Positions 14,673 through 24,916 of a DNA stretch of 64,000 bases are shown one piece after another (positions within the stretch are counted from its first letter, which is position 1; each line of letters starts with the position of its first letter). Both the position numbers and the translations under genes were made by a program. The notes under the pieces are model-generated. The model had not been told where the DNA came from. It ran no database searches and worked only from the letters and a program-made list of their open reading frames with translations. This stretch comes from Pectobacterium betavasculorum (lineage in GTDB: Bacteria; Pseudomonadota; Gammaproteobacteria; Enterobacterales; Enterobacteriaceae), in contig NZ_JQHM01000002.1 in assembly GCF_000749845.1 (NCBI RefSeq), forward strand, positions 372,001-436,000. Reading direction: 5' to 3'.

Positions 14673-16418
14673 TTAACGCGGCCACAGATGTTGAATCAAC
14701 AATTGCACCGAGCGTTTACCGCGAAACTCGTTAATATCCAGCCGATACACCATTTCTACTTCTTTAATACTCGGATCAGGCCAAACGGCGGTGTCGACAT
14801 TAAACGCGATGCCATCTAACAGCGGCACCGCTCCTGTTGCACCGACCGGCTCAAACATCGCTTTCAAATGGCGCTCTTTAAGCAGGCGGGGTTGCAGAAT
14901 ACGGAAGCAGCCATCGAACGTCGGTTCAGGGAACGCTTGCCCCCACGGCCCGGCGTAGCGCAGCATTTCTGCCGTTGAGAGCAAATTCAGTTCCGGCAGA
15001 GCCAGTTCGCCATCAGACCAAACGACGCCTTCTAGATGAGACGGATCAAGCCACTCACCAACCAGTTCTCCGAAACGCTGGCGGAAATCCTCAAACCGAT
15101 CTTCATGCAGCGATAACCCTGCTGCCATCGCATGTCCGCCAAACTTGTCCATCATGCCGGGATACAGCGTATCCAGCCGCTCCAGCGCATCTCGTAGGTG
15201 CAGACCAGAAATAGAACGCCCTGATCCTTTCAGCATGCCATCACCGGCAGGTGCAAAAGCAATGACCGGACGGTGAAAACGCTCCTTAATGCGCGAGGCC
15301 AAAATGCCCACAACGCCCTGATGCCACTCTGGGTGGTACATCGCCAGACCGTAAGGCAACTCGGTTCGGGTACGCTCCAGCGATTCACACAGGCGCAAAG
15401 CTTCTACCTGCATTCCTTGTTCGATCTCTCGTCGATCCTGGTTCAACGCATCTAAATCGTTAGCCAACATGCGCGCCTGAGTAATGTCGTTACTCAATAA
15501 CAGTTCAACCCCAACCGTCATATCATCCAGACGTCCGGCAGCGTTCAGCCGCGGCCCAATGGCAAAACCTAAATCGCTGGCGACCAGTTGGCTGGCATCG
15601 CGATTAGCCACTTCCAGTAGTGCTCGAATGCCCGGCCGACACTCTCCGGCACGAATGCGATTCAGCCCTTGCGCCACCAAAATCCGGTTGTTGGCATCTA
15701 GCGGTACGACATCCGCCACCGTGCCCAGTGCCACCAGATCCAGTAATTCAGTGAGATTCGGCTTCGCCAGACCCTGTTGCGTAAACCAGTCGCTATCACG
15801 CAGGCGCACAAACAGCGCCATCATCAGGTAAAACGCGACGCCCACACCTGCAAGTGCTTTAGAGGGAAACTGACAGTCAGGCAAATTGGGGTTAATCATG
15901 GCATCGGCGTCAGGCAAGGTTTCGCCCGGCAGGTGGTGATCGGTCACCAGCACTGTGATACCGCGCCGATGCGCATCTTCGACGCCCGCATGAGAAGATA
16001 TTCCGTTATCAACGGTAACAATCACCTCAGCCCCGAGCGCGGCAGCTTGCGCCACCACGGCCGGGCTTAGTCCGTAGCCATCTTCAAAACGATTCGGCAC
16101 CAGATATTTTACGTTCGCGCCGCCCATGCTGCGCAGCGCCAGTACGGCGAGCGCGGTGCTGGTGGCACCATCGGCATCAAAGTCGCCCACAATCACGATG
16201 CAGCGCTTCTCGGCTAGCGCCAGTTGCAATAGGTCGATCGCTTTATCAATCCCGCTTAACAAACGGTAATTGAGTAAACCACTCAGGCCACGTTCCAGCT
16301 CCTGAGCCCCTTTAACGCCACGCTGCGCATAAAGACGGCGCAACAAAGGCGGAACGGAGTCAGGTAAATCAATGTCCTCCGCCAGCGGACGCCGACGGAG
16401 TTGGGTAATCATATTCAC
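14673..16418 (-). CDS. recJ: Single-stranded-DNA-specific exonuclease RecJ
   Basis: The 581-residue enzyme shows the DHH phosphoesterase motifs GDFDADGATSTAL (about 78-90) and LVTDHHLPGE (about 157-166), plus a C-terminal DHHA1 region with FGGHAMAAGLSL. It degrades single-stranded DNA 5' to 3' in recombination and mismatch repair. The GTG at 16418 is preferred to ATG 16412 because it places QLRRR at the same distance from the start as in E. coli RecJ, which also uses GTG. It lies six bases after dsbC. Confidence 0.95.
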   Translation of the reverse strand: MNMITQLRRRPLAEDIDLPDSVPPLLRRLYAQRGVKGAQELERGLSGLLNYRLLSGIDKAIDLLQLALAEKRCIVIVGDFDADGATSTALAVLALRSMGGANVKYLVPNRFEDGYGLSPAVVAQAAALGAEVIVTVDNGISSHAGVEDAHRRGITVLVTDHHLPGETLPDADAMINPNLPDCQFPSKALAGVGVAFYLMMALFVRLRDSDWFTQQGLAKPNLTELLDLVALGTVADVVPLDANNRILVAQGLNRIRAGECRPGIRALLEVANRDASQLVASDLGFAIGPRLNAAGRLDDMTVGVELLLSNDITQARMLANDLDALNQDRREIEQGMQVEALRLCESLERTRTELPYGLAMYHPEWHQGVVGILASRIKERFHRPVIAFAPAGDGMLKGSGRSISGLHLRDALERLDTLYPGMMDKFGGHAMAAGLSLHEDRFEDFRQRFGELVGEWLDPSHLEGVVWSDGELALPELNLLSTAEMLRYAGPWGQAFPEPTFDGCFRILQPRLLKERHLKAMFEPVGATGAVPLLDGIAFNVDTAVWPDPSIKEVEMVYRLDINEFRGKRSVQLLIQHLWPR

Positions 16419-16424
16419 GTAGCA

Positions 16425-17141
16425 TTAACCGCCAGTTTTCTTCGAGGCTTTGTGTGCTTCCAGCATTGCCAGCATCTCTTTCGGCCCTTGATATCCCGGT
16501 ACAACCATGCCGTCTTGCAGCATAATGGCAGGAGTCCCCTGCACGCCAAACTGGATGCCCAGTTGGTAATGCGCGGCGATATCGGTTTTGCACGTTGCTG
16601 GCGAGATTGCTTCGCCTTTCATCGCGTTATCAAAGGCTTTATTGCGATCGGCCACGCACCAGATAGACTGCATATCTTTCGCTGCCGGGGATTTCATGCC
16701 CTGACGCGGGAAGGCCAGATAGCTCACGGTGATGCCCAGCGCGTTGTAATCTTTCATCTGCTCATGCAGTTTGTGGCAATAGCCGCAGGTGATGTCGGTG
16801 AAAACGGTAATCACGTGTTTTTCCTGCGCGGCTTTATAAACAATCATCTGTTCCTGTAGTGCGTCCAGCTTACCGATCAGGATTTTATTGGTGGTGTTGA
16901 CCGGCATCGTGCCGCTTACGTCGTAAAGCGGGCCTTGCAGCAAATGCTTGCCGTCTTCGCTGATGTACAACACGCCGCTATCGGTAATCACGGTTTTCAT
17001 ACCTGCCATCGGCGAAGGTAGAATTTCAGCGCCCTGCATATCCAGACGCGTCAGCGTCTGCTTGATTGCGGCATCATCGGCGTGGGCAAAATTGGTCGCC
17101 GTCGCCACCAGCAAAGAAAGCAGTAATAACCCTTTTTTCAT
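16425..17141 (-). CDS. dsbC: Thiol:disulfide interchange protein DsbC
   Basis: A signal peptide (MKKGLLLLSLLVATATNFAHA) precedes an N-terminal dimerisation domain and a thioredoxin domain with the active site TCGYCHK (cysteines 119 and 122). A second, structural cysteine pair follows in SIWCVAD and PATCKTD. DsbC isomerises wrong disulfides in the periplasm and is kept reduced by DsbD. It sits between xerD and recJ in the order conserved in enterobacteria. Confidence 0.96.
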   Translation of the reverse strand: MKKGLLLLSLLVATATNFAHADDAAIKQTLTRLDMQGAEILPSPMAGMKTVITDSGVLYISEDGKHLLQGPLYDVSGTMPVNTTNKILIGKLDALQEQMIVYKAAQEKHVITVFTDITCGYCHKLHEQMKDYNALGITVSYLAFPRQGMKSPAAKDMQSIWCVADRNKAFDNAMKGEAISPATCKTDIAAHYQLGIQFGVQGTPAIMLQDGMVVPGYQGPKEMLAMLEAHKASKKTGG

Positions 17142-17265
17142 TTCATCAATCCTGTTTTTCGCAACATTGCCTGTAGCGATATAGCTTGTAGCAATACGCC
17201 GTGATAGTAGACGGAGTGACCCGTCAGCCAGATAACATCCTGTTACTCTGTCTATTTACTCTATA

Positions 17266-18165
17266 TTATGCACGCGGATGGTGCTGCTGATGAAGCTGCT
17301 TCAGCCGCTCCGTCGCCACATGGGTGTAAATCTGCGTCGTGGAAAGATCGCTGTGCCCCAAGAGCATCTGTACGACCCGTAAATCCGCGCCGTGGTTCAA
17401 TAAATGGGTAGCAAACGCGTGACGTAAAACGTGCGGCGAGAGCTTTTCGCTGTCGATGGACGCCAGCACCGCATAATGCTTGATCCGGTGCCAGAACGTC
17501 TGGCGCGTCATTTGCCGTGCGCGATTGCTGGGAAACAGCACATCCAGCGTCTGCCCGTTTAACAACCACGGGCGACCGTGCTCCAGATAATACTCGATCC
17601 AATACACCGCTTCTTCACCCAGCGGCACCAGCCGTTCTTTATTACCTTTCCCCAGCACACGTACCACGCCTTGCCTCAGGCTGACATCACTCATCGTCAA
17701 ACCAACCAGTTCGGAAACGCGTAGCCCCGTCGCATACAATACCTCAAGCATGGCTTTATCGCGTAATTCCAACGGTTGTTCAATGCTTGGGGCGTTGAGT
17801 AACGCATCAACCTGCGCTTCGCTCAGATCTTTGGGTAAACGCTGCGGCAGTTTCGGAGATGATAGGACAGCGCTGGGATCGTCGCTACGCAGCTTTTCCC
17901 GATAAAGGTACTGAAAGAAGCGACGCATCGCACTGAGCAAGCGCGCCGAGCTCGTCGCCTTATAGCCTCCATCGACCCTATCGGCAAGGAACGCCTGAAG
18001 GGCTAGCGACTGCGCCTGAAGCAAATCGTTGTCATGGTGTGCAAGCCACTCCGCAAGCGTTCGCAGATCCAGGCGATAAGACGCCAGCGTATTCTCGGCC
18101 AAATTTCTTTCCAGCCACAGCGCATCGAGAAACTGTTCGATAAGTGCCTGATCGTGTTCTTGCAT
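17266..18165 (-). CDS. xerD: Site-specific tyrosine recombinase XerD
   Basis: The 299-residue protein has an N-terminal core-binding domain and a catalytic domain. The conserved residues are arginine in ATGLRVSEL (about 148), lysine in LGKGNKERLV, HVLRHAFATHLL (about 244-255), the GHSDLSTTQIY helix and the nucleophilic tyrosine in TQIYTHV. XerD with XerC resolves chromosome dimers at dif. About 120 bp separate it from dsbC downstream. Confidence 0.97.
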   Translation of the reverse strand: MQEHDQALIEQFLDALWLERNLAENTLASYRLDLRTLAEWLAHHDNDLLQAQSLALQAFLADRVDGGYKATSSARLLSAMRRFFQYLYREKLRSDDPSAVLSSPKLPQRLPKDLSEAQVDALLNAPSIEQPLELRDKAMLEVLYATGLRVSELVGLTMSDVSLRQGVVRVLGKGNKERLVPLGEEAVYWIEYYLEHGRPWLLNGQTLDVLFPSNRARQMTRQTFWHRIKHYAVLASIDSEKLSPHVLRHAFATHLLNHGADLRVVQMLLGHSDLSTTQIYTHVATERLKQLHQQHHPRA

Positions 18166-18476
18166 CGCCGTGTCCCTCTTCGCCTATTGGCTATATTATG
18201 CCGACGAAGCGACGACTTTACACCTTCATCAAGGCGGTATTCTCACGCAAACAGAATTGTGTGCGATCTCACATATCCCGTGAACATCAACATAGCCATA
18301 ACATTCTCCGGCAAAAATAAGGCCGTGGCACATTATATTTCATGTATCGCCAATATATCGGAACAGGCTCCTTGAACCCGCATGCTAGCTGGTATTGACC
18401 TTACTTAATCAACGTTGAAAAGCCGATTTTTCTATGCGTAGAATGGCTGTTCGTGTTGTTAAAATAAAGAAACATT
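18166..18476 (+). promoter_or_regulatory. Promoter region of the YhjE-like transporter gene
   Basis: This 311-bp gap lies between divergent xerD and the transporter gene. A sigma-70-like pair is visible: TTGAAA (18415-18420), an 18-bp spacer and TAGAAT (18439-18444), 32 bases before the start codon. The ribosome-binding site is weak (AAAGAAACATT). The remainder holds nothing I can name. Confidence 0.5.
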
Positions 18477-19802
18477 ATGCAAGCCACCATCACCCCCACT
18501 ATTGATGCCGAAGCGGAAGCACCACCCGTAAATTCACGCAATAAAGTGATTGTTGCGTCACTCATTGGCACCGCAATCGAATTTTTCGATTTTTATATCT
18601 ACGCTACCGCTGCGGTGCTGATTTTCCCGCACATTTTCTTCCCACAGGGCGATCCGACTGCCGCTACGCTACAGTCGCTGGCAACGTTTGCCATTGCCTT
18701 TGTGGCTCGCCCTATTGGTTCGGCGGTCTTCGGTCACTTTGGCGATCGCGTCGGACGTAAAGTCACGCTGGTCGCGTCTCTGTTGACGATGGGAGTTTCG
18801 ACCGTTCTCATCGGGCTGTTACCGACCTACGAAACCATCGGTATTCTTGCACCGATCCTGTTGGCTATCGCTCGCTTCGGTCAGGGCTTGGGTCTCGGCG
18901 GTGAATGGGGTGGCGCAGCGCTGCTGGCGACCGAAAATGCTCCGTCCAATAAACGTGCGCTGTATGGGTCGTTCCCCCAGCTTGGCGCACCGATTGGCTT
19001 CTTCTTCGCTAACGGCACCTTCCTGCTGTTGTCCTGGCTGCTGACGGAAGAACAGTTCATGAGCTGGGGCTGGCGCGTACCGTTCGTCGCCTCCGCCGTG
19101 CTGGTGCTGGTTGGTCTGTATGTCCGCATATCACTGCATGAAGCTCCGGTCTTTACCAAAGCGGTCAAAGCCGGTAAGCAGGTGCGTATGCCGCTAGGAA
19201 CGCTGCTTCGCAAGCATATGAAAGTCACGATCCTCGGCACCTTCATCATGCTGGCGACTTACACGTTGTTCTACATCATGACCGTTTACTCCATGACGTA
19301 CGGCACAACGCCAGTACCTAAGGGGCTGGGTTTCTCGCGTAATAGCTTCTTGCTGATGCTGATGGTCGCAGTAATCGGCTTTGGTCTGATGGTGCCAGTC
19401 GCGGGCTATCTGGCGGATGCCTTTGGCCGCCGCAAGACCATGATTACCATTACCTGCCTTATGATCGTTTTCTCCATGCTGTTCCCTTATATGCTCGGTT
19501 CAGGTAATCAGGCGCTGGTGATGGGCTTTCTGGTGCTGGGTCTGAGCATCATGGGGCTGACGTTCGGTCCGATGGGGGCTTTGCTGCCGGAGCTGTTCCC
19601 AACGGAAGTCCGTTACACCGGCGCGTCATTCTCCTATAACGTTTCGTCGATTCTGGGCGCATCGGTTGCACCGTATATCGCGGCGTGGCTGACGGCTAAC
19701 TATGGTCTGTTCTATGTCGGTGTTTATCTGGCAGCGATGGCGTCACTGACGCTGATTGCACTACTGCTAACCAAAGAAACGCGTCACCAGTCTCTGGGAT
19801 AA
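18477..19802 (+). CDS. yhjE: MFS metabolite:H+ symporter, YhjE-like
   Basis: The 441-residue protein has twelve predicted membrane spans. MHS-family signatures are IEFFDFYIYATAA (span 1), GHFGDRVGRKVTL (loop 2-3) and GLGLGGEWGGAALLATENAP. The sequence is close throughout to what I recall of E. coli YhjE, and the family includes shikimate, proline and alpha-ketoglutarate symporters. The true substrate is unknown. It interrupts the usual xerD-fldB neighbourhood of E. coli, so this is a lineage-specific placement. Confidence 0.85.
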   Translation: MQATITPTIDAEAEAPPVNSRNKVIVASLIGTAIEFFDFYIYATAAVLIFPHIFFPQGDPTAATLQSLATFAIAFVARPIGSAVFGHFGDRVGRKVTLVASLLTMGVSTVLIGLLPTYETIGILAPILLAIARFGQGLGLGGEWGGAALLATENAPSNKRALYGSFPQLGAPIGFFFANGTFLLLSWLLTEEQFMSWGWRVPFVASAVLVLVGLYVRISLHEAPVFTKAVKAGKQVRMPLGTLLRKHMKVTILGTFIMLATYTLFYIMTVYSMTYGTTPVPKGLGFSRNSFLLMLMVAVIGFGLMVPVAGYLADAFGRRKTMITITCLMIVFSMLFPYMLGSGNQALVMGFLVLGLSIMGLTFGPMGALLPELFPTEVRYTGASFSYNVSSILGASVAPYIAAWLTANYGLFYVGVYLAAMASLTLIALLLTKETRHQSLG

Positions 19803-19812
19803 TTTCCCTTCC

Positions 19813-19832
19813 GTGAGGGCTACGGCCCTCAC
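19813..19832 (+). terminator. Terminator hairpin after yhjE
   Basis: GTGAGGGC pairs perfectly with GCCCTCAC around TACG, ten bases after the stop. Only a loose pyrimidine run follows. Confidence 0.6.
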
Positions 19833-19962
19833 TGCACCTTTCCTTACGCCTGTTCTCCTTTTAGAATACCGACATCCGGCGGCATCATTCGCCCGTCACA
19901 CCTCTCTGTGACCTAAAGCGAAAGCGCTCTTCTTGATAGAAATTGTTTATAAAGAACTGAAT

Positions 19963-20481
19963 ATGAAAATCGGTCTGTTTTACGGCTCAAGCACCTGCTA
20001 CACCGAAATGGCAGCGGAAAAAATTCGCGACATGTTGGGCGAAGAACTGGTGGATCTGCACAACGTTAAGGATGTCGACCCTCAACGTATGGAAGACTAC
20101 AGTACGCTGATTCTCGGCATCCCAACCTGGGATTTCGGTGAGATTCAAGAAGACTGGGAAAACATTTGGGGCCAATTAGCGACGCTGAATCTCAAAGGAA
20201 AAGTGGTCGCGCTTTACGGTATGGGTGACCAGCTTGGCTATAGTGAATGGTTCCTTGATGCGCTTGGCATGCTGCATGAACAACTGCTGCCGTTAGGTGT
20301 CACATTCATTGGGTACTGGCCAATCGATGGCTACGACTTCATCAGCCCAAAACCGCTAGCTGCTGACGGCAAACATTTTGTCGGACTGGCGTTAGACGAA
20401 GTGAATCAATACGATCTCAGCGATGAACGACTAGAGCAGTGGTGCGAACAAATCCTGCAAGAAATGTCGTCACTGCTGTAG
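19963..20481 (+). CDS. fldB: Flavodoxin FldB
   Basis: The product (172 aa) begins [20 protein letters not shown], where GSSTCYTE is the FMN-phosphate loop of FldB-type flavodoxins. The aromatic FMN-stacking loops [13 protein letters not shown] and [13 protein letters not shown] follow. It is a low-potential one-electron carrier in the cytoplasm. An upstream in-frame start at 19933 has no ribosome-binding site and extends beyond the family's N-terminus. It is convergent with rlmF. Confidence 0.93.
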   Translation: MKIGLFYGSSTCYTEMAAEKIRDMLGEELVDLHNVKDVDPQRMEDYSTLILGIPTWDFGEIQEDWENIWGQLATLNLKGKVVALYGMGDQLGYSEWFLDALGMLHEQLLPLGVTFIGYWPIDGYDFISPKPLAADGKHFVGLALDEVNQYDLSDERLEQWCEQILQEMSSLL

Positions 20482-20495
20482 TCCCGCGTAGACTT

Positions 20496-20520
20496 CAGCG
20501 GCGGGCATCATCCCCCGCTG
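20496..20520. terminator. Bidirectional hairpin between fldB and rlmF
   Basis: CAGCGGCGGG and CCCCCGCTG can pair with one mismatch around a CATCAT loop, in the 46-bp gap between two convergent stops. A TTTTT run follows on the plus strand inside the rlmF end. Confidence 0.55.
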
Positions 20521-20527
20521 AGATACC

Positions 20528-21463
20528 TTAGCGTTTTTGTAACCAGCGAGCACGCGCGGCAGTATCCATAAAGCTCCACGCCACAAAGCGGCTTTGCTTC
20601 TGGCCTTGCGCCATATCTATCGTTCTGACTTTTTCCGCGTCAACCGCTTCCAGTGCACGATAAATCTCCGGCAGGTTCTCTTTACGCGATACGAGCGACG
20701 TAAACCACAGGCACTGACGGGCAAAACCGGCGCTCTCTTTGATCATCTGACCAATGAAGGCTAACTCGCCACCTTCACACCACAGCTCGTCCTGCTGACC
20801 GCCAAAATTCAGCGGGGAGCGTTTATCCAGCCCCAGATTATGTAGTTTGCGCTGCGATCCCTGACGGGCATCCTCCGCAGACGCATGGAACGGTGGGTTA
20901 CACATGACGGCATCAAACGTGTCGTTCTTGTGAATAATGCCTGCCAGTATCGCTTTGCTGTTTTTCTGACGACGCAGGCGAATCGATCGGTTCAAGCCAG
21001 CGTTCGCCTCAATCGTTTCATTGGCCGCTTTCATCGCCAGCGGATTAATCTCGCTGCCGGTAAAACGCCAGCCGTATTCACGGAACCCAATCAGCGGGTA
21101 AATGCAGTTGGCGCCGCAACCGACATCCAGCACGGATGCATCGCGCGGTACCACCGAGCGGTTATCTTCCGCCAATAAATCAGCCAGATGGTGGATGTAG
21201 TCGGCGCGACCGGGGATCGGTGGGCACAGAAAACCATCTGGGATCGTCCAGTGCTCTATCTGATAAAAATGCTGCAACAACGCCTGATTCAGCGTTTTCA
21301 CCGCCTCGGGATTGGCAAAGTCCACTGACTCATCACCGTAGGCATTCACCTTCACAAACGGGATCAGCGCAGGATAGCTCTGTTTGAGCGCGGGAAAATC
21401 ATAACGGTCGCGATGGCGATTACGAGGATGCAGACCATTTTTTTGCACTGCGGGCTTAGTCAT
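20528..21463 (-). CDS. rlmF: 23S rRNA (adenine(1618)-N6)-methyltransferase
   Basis: The 311-residue protein carries an SAM-binding motif [14 protein letters not shown] (about 115) and the N6-adenine methyltransferase motif CNPPFHAS (about 188). The N-terminus [12 protein letters not shown] is conserved in RlmF. It methylates A1618 of 23S rRNA. No operon partner is evident. Confidence 0.94.
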   Translation of the reverse strand: MTKPAVQKNGLHPRNRHRDRYDFPALKQSYPALIPFVKVNAYGDESVDFANPEAVKTLNQALLQHFYQIEHWTIPDGFLCPPIPGRADYIHHLADLLAEDNRSVVPRDASVLDVGCGANCIYPLIGFREYGWRFTGSEINPLAMKAANETIEANAGLNRSIRLRRQKNSKAILAGIIHKNDTFDAVMCNPPFHASAEDARQGSQRKLHNLGLDKRSPLNFGGQQDELWCEGGELAFIGQMIKESAGFARQCLWFTSLVSRKENLPEIYRALEAVDAEKVRTIDMAQGQKQSRFVAWSFMDTAARARWLQKR

Positions 21464-21701
21464 CAGTTATACCCAAAAAATTGTTATACCCAATAGATTG
21501 TAAGGCACGGTCAGACGGTGACCGAATAAGCTCAGGTTCAAACAGGGAAAAAGAGAAAGGAAAGCCGACATTCCCTGACGGGAACAGCCGATATCCTATC
21601 CTCACGATAGCGGCGTAAGATACCTGCTGCGATTATTTCCGTAAATCACCGTAGTGATGTTTATACGCACTTAGCGCAATATCATGCGCAAAAGCGCGCC
21701 G

Positions 21702-22115
21702 TTATCGCGCCCAGTGTTTCTGCTGCAAAAGAAGCTGACGCAGATGGCGCCACTCATCATCGCCCATACTGTCCGATGCCAGCCACAGTTGTTGCTTGTC
21801 TTTCCCATCAGCCGATTGCAATGCCAACAACACGCCATTTTTCAAAAGCCACGGTCGTTTGACAATTTGCCATTCCTGCTGTCGCCAGTTTAGGGTCGTT
21901 TCGCTAAGCAAAACGATTTCCCCCTGTCGGGATTTGATATTTCTTTGGCTACGGATAAAACCGAACATCACCATCGTGACCAAACATAGCCATAGCCATG
22001 CATAGCCGTCCGGCCACGGTGCCAGCAGAATGAGCAATACGAGTAGGCCATGCACAACCAATGACAGCAGTTGCATGCGCCAGGAAACACGAAGGTCACA
22101 TTGCCACTGGGCCAC
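21702..22115 (-). CDS. ygfX: Inner-membrane protein YgfX (CptA)
   Basis: The product is 137 residues with two N-terminal hydrophobic spans ([19 protein letters not shown] and [15 protein letters not shown]), then a soluble domain with [18 protein letters not shown]. The start is GTG at 22115, as in E. coli. It overlaps sdhE by 20 bases. YgfX was reported to inhibit MreB and FtsZ polymerisation as the toxin half of a pair with SdhE, though SdhE's main role is flavinylation; the toxin claim is debated. Confidence 0.9.
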   Translation of the reverse strand: MAQWQCDLRVSWRMQLLSLVVHGLLVLLILLAPWPDGYAWLWLCLVTMVMFGFIRSQRNIKSRQGEIVLLSETTLNWRQQEWQIVKRPWLLKNGVLLALQSADGKDKQQLWLASDSMGDDEWRHLRQLLLQQKHWAR

Positions 22116-22362
22116 GATCTTTATTTCGCGTCTGAATGAGGGAAATCATGCGTTTCAACTCTCCGTCCTTCGGTTCACCGTGGTTCATCAACCAGTTGAA
22201 TAAATCAGGATCGTCGCTTTGTAACAAGCGTACAAACGTGCGCTTATCGCTGTCATTAAGTGTGTCATAGTCATGCTCAAAAAACGGCATGATCGCGATA
22301 TCCAATTCGCGCATACCACGGCGGCATGCCCAATGAATGCGTGATTTATTATCGATTTCCAT
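22096..22362 (-). CDS. sdhE: FAD assembly factor SdhE
   Basis: The 88-residue helical protein contains the conserved RRGMRELD motif (residues about 14-21) needed for covalent attachment of FAD to succinate dehydrogenase and fumarate reductase flavoprotein subunits. It is the first gene of sdhE-ygfX and diverges from ygfZ, an arrangement shared across enterobacteria. Confidence 0.95.
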   Translation of the reverse strand: MEIDNKSRIHWACRRGMRELDIAIMPFFEHDYDTLNDSDKRTFVRLLQSDDPDLFNWLMNHGEPKDGELKRMISLIQTRNKDRGPVAM

Positions 22363-22598
22363 ATTTCATGTCCACCTTGTTATCGCTGCTTGCCGCTAGT
22401 GTACTCCGATTCCGGTAGCGGGCATCAACTAATAGTAACATTTTGACATAGTTTCCCCCATGTGCGCCGCGCTAAGTGTGCTCATCGGCATCAGGATGTG
22501 CTATGCCATAGCGCTGCGTGAATAACCACTTGCAAACCCTGAGCGCTCTTTTACCATTAGGCCATTCGGGTATCGCCCTTAGCGCAGGATTGTACTAT

Positions 22599-23600
22599 AT
22601 GGTTAACCAACATACGGCTCATCAACTTCCTTTTGCCTCACAGCTCCCATTTGCTTCCGCCCAGTTGGCCGCCACGCTCATCTCACTGGATGACTGGGCA
22701 CTGGCCACGCTGGTCGGGCCGGATACAGTTAAATATCTTCAGGGACAGGTCACCGCAGATGTCGCGGCACTGCCTGACGATGGGCACGTCCTTTGCGCAC
22801 ACTGCGACGCGAAAGGGAAAATGTGGAGCAACCTGCGTCTGTTCCATCACGGCGAAGGCTTTGCTTTTATTGAGCGTCGCAACCTGCGCGACACCCAGCT
22901 TAGCGAACTGAAAAAATACGCCGTTTTCTCGAAAACAACCATCGCGCCAGACGATAATGCCATCCTGCTGGGCGCAGCGGGGACGGGTATCCGCGAGCTG
23001 CTGGCCTCTGTATTTAACCAACTTCCAGATGCCGAGCACCCCGTCGTTCAGCACGAAGGTGCCACCTTACTGCATTTCGCCCATCCCGCAGAGCGTTTCC
23101 TACTGGTGCTGTCTCCTGAACACAGCGCATCGCTACTTGAACAGCTCGGCGATAAAGTCAGCCTGAATGACAGCCGCCAGTGGCTGGCGCTGGATATTGA
23201 AGCAGGCCAACCCATCATTGACAGCGCAAACAGTGCGCAGTTCATCCCCCAAGCGACTAATTTACAGGCGTTAAATGGGATTAGCTTCAGCAAAGGGTGC
23301 TATACTGGTCAGGAAATGGTCGCTCGGGCAAAATATCGCGGAGCAAATAAGCGCGCACTCTACTGGCTGGCGGGCAAAGCGAACCGGGTGCCTCAGGCTG
23401 GGGACGATCTCGAATTGCAGCTCGGCGAGAACTGGCGTCGTACAGGTACAGTATTGGCAGCCAGCCAATTGCAGAACGGTGACGTGTGGGTACAGGCGGT
23501 GCTGAATAACGATCTGAACGCAGAGAACATCCTGCGCGTACGTGACGATGCCGAAAGCCAACTCACGGTTCAGCCTCTGCCGTATGAAATCACGGATTAA
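22599..23600 (+). CDS. ygfZ: tRNA-modifying, folate-binding protein YgfZ
   Basis: The family signature [20 protein letters not shown] (about residues 227-246) includes the cysteine essential for function. YgfZ binds tetrahydrofolate and helps maintain certain iron-sulfur enzymes such as MiaB. ATG 22599 gives 333 residues, close to E. coli; the longer frame from 22518 would add 27 residues not found in the family. The N-terminus holds a short duplication, [12 protein letters not shown]. It diverges from sdhE. Confidence 0.9.
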   Translation: MVNQHTAHQLPFASQLPFASAQLAATLISLDDWALATLVGPDTVKYLQGQVTADVAALPDDGHVLCAHCDAKGKMWSNLRLFHHGEGFAFIERRNLRDTQLSELKKYAVFSKTTIAPDDNAILLGAAGTGIRELLASVFNQLPDAEHPVVQHEGATLLHFAHPAERFLLVLSPEHSASLLEQLGDKVSLNDSRQWLALDIEAGQPIIDSANSAQFIPQATNLQALNGISFSKGCYTGQEMVARAKYRGANKRALYWLAGKANRVPQAGDDLELQLGENWRRTGTVLAASQLQNGDVWVQAVLNNDLNAENILRVRDDAESQLTVQPLPYEITD

Positions 23601-23653
23601 TTCGACGAGTAAGCCACATCATGAAGATGGCAAATCTCTTCTCAGAACGATAA

Positions 23654-23834
23654 CAGTGATAATGGGATAGAAGAGTAAAGCGTCCGCGACAGGGACAAAA
23701 ACGTCAGGAACGTTTTTGAACGTCGCTTGCGACGGCCCTGAAAGGCTGAATCTCAGGGATGAGATTCATATCTGCGCGGCTCGAGCGTACAGGGATGTAT
23801 TCACAGCGTCTTTACGATCTACCCATTATCACTG
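23654..23834. repeat. MITE-like intergenic element with terminal inverted repeats
   Basis: CAGTGATAATGGG (23654-23666) and its exact reverse complement (23822-23834) bound 181 bp without a gene. Inside are three hairpins: AAAAACGT/ACGTTTTT (23697-23717), CGTCGC/GCGACG (23721-23734) and GAATCTCA/TGAGATTC (23748-23767). Imperfect complementarity continues inward from the ends (TAAAGCG with CGTCTTTA). I recall similar sequence in other Pectobacterium intergenic regions, unverified here. Confidence 0.65.
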
Positions 23835-23865
23835 CACGCCATACGCTATCGGCAAGCACGCGAAC

Positions 23866-24513
23866 TTAAATATAAAGATAAATCGCCAGAAAATGGCAGA
23901 CGCTGCCGCCTAACACAAACCCATGCCAAATCGCATGATTGTAGGGAATGCGCTTGCTGGCGTAGAAAATAACCCCTAGCGTATACACCACGCCCCCCAC
24001 GGCCAGCAGCGTCACACTTCCCGCCGACAGCTTCATCACCATCTGATAAATCACCACCAGCGACAGCCAGCCCATGACCAGATAGGTAATCAACGACAGC
24101 ACTTCAAAACGGTGGGCAAACGCCAGCTTGAAGATCACGCCAAACAGCGCCATGCTCCAGATGACAACCATCAAGCCATGCGCCAGCGGTGAATCCAGCC
24201 CGACCAGCAAAAATGGCGTATAGGTTCCGGCGATCAATAGATAAATAGCGCAGTGGTCGAATTTTTTCAGCCACGGTTTGATACGCGGTGAGGGAATCGC
24301 GTGGTACAGCGTCGACGCTAAAAACAGCAGGATAATGCTGCCGCCATAGAGGCTGTAGCTGGTAATCGCCACGCTGCCAGCACCATTGTTGACCGCCTGC
24401 ACCAGCAGTAAAACCAGACCCACAATACCGAAAATCACACCAATTCCATGGCTTATGCTATTCGCAATTTCCTCTGCCAGCGAGTAGTCCGACATCTGTG
24501 CATTTTTTGACAT
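23866..24513 (-). CDS. trhA: Hemolysin III family membrane protein (TrhA/YqfA)
   Basis: The 215-residue protein has seven hydrophobic segments and the family residues SHGIGVIFG (about 21-29), [10 protein letters not shown] (about 65-74), the [17 protein letters not shown] segment and [18 protein letters not shown] near the end. The serine and histidines form a probable metal site, as in the related PAQR receptors. YqfA has been linked to membrane energetics/fluidity, not proven haemolysis. ATG 24513 is taken; a TTG lies one codon upstream. It is convergent with ygfZ across the MITE-like element. Confidence 0.9.
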   Translation of the reverse strand: MSKNAQMSDYSLAEEIANSISHGIGVIFGIVGLVLLLVQAVNNGAGSVAITSYSLYGGSIILLFLASTLYHAIPSPRIKPWLKKFDHCAIYLLIAGTYTPFLLVGLDSPLAHGLMVVIWSMALFGVIFKLAFAHRFEVLSLITYLVMGWLSLVVIYQMVMKLSAGSVTLLAVGGVVYTLGVIFYASKRIPYNHAIWHGFVLGGSVCHFLAIYLYI

Positions 24514-24916
24514 CAATAGGTTCCGCAGTATTAACAGGACACATTCAACAACGTCGTACGCTGACGTTATCCGCCTTACCTTTCCCGCTCTTGTACAAAG
24601 CGAAGCAGGCGTAGGTGTTTAACCTTTGAGCAGATTAACTGAGAATAGTTTCAGTGTACACGTGTAAGCTAAAATAATTATTCCCGCCTTACTTTTGGCT
24701 TCTTCGCCCTCTTAACGTGCGATCATGCATGTCAATCTCGGGCAACATCCCCTAGAATGTCCGACTTCGATATCTTCCTGTTTTTTGAAGGGCTCTGTCG
24801 TCCTTATCGGTTATTCGCGTTAACGGTTATCCGATTCAGACGCTCACAGCGCCTTTCTGTATTTGTCAGTGCATGATTTTTACTGCATTGTTTTCACTGC
24901 AAGAGGTAAGCTTTTC
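24514..24916. other. Intergenic region trhA / HD-domain gene
   Basis: About 400 bp between divergent genes. No gene, repeat or clear operator was found. TTCAGTGTACACGTGTAAGC near 24650 contains a short GTACAC/GTG palindrome, but I cannot assign it. Confidence 0.3.

Noticed and set aside
21464-21510. Repeated TTATACCCA words upstream of rlmF
   Set aside because: The copies are short and imperfect; a similar word at the right window edge suggests a common enterobacterial intergenic motif but not enough for a feature.
21702-22362. ygfX/sdhE considered as a novel toxin-antitoxin pair
   Set aside because: This is the known conserved cptA/cptB locus; SdhE's established role is flavinylation.
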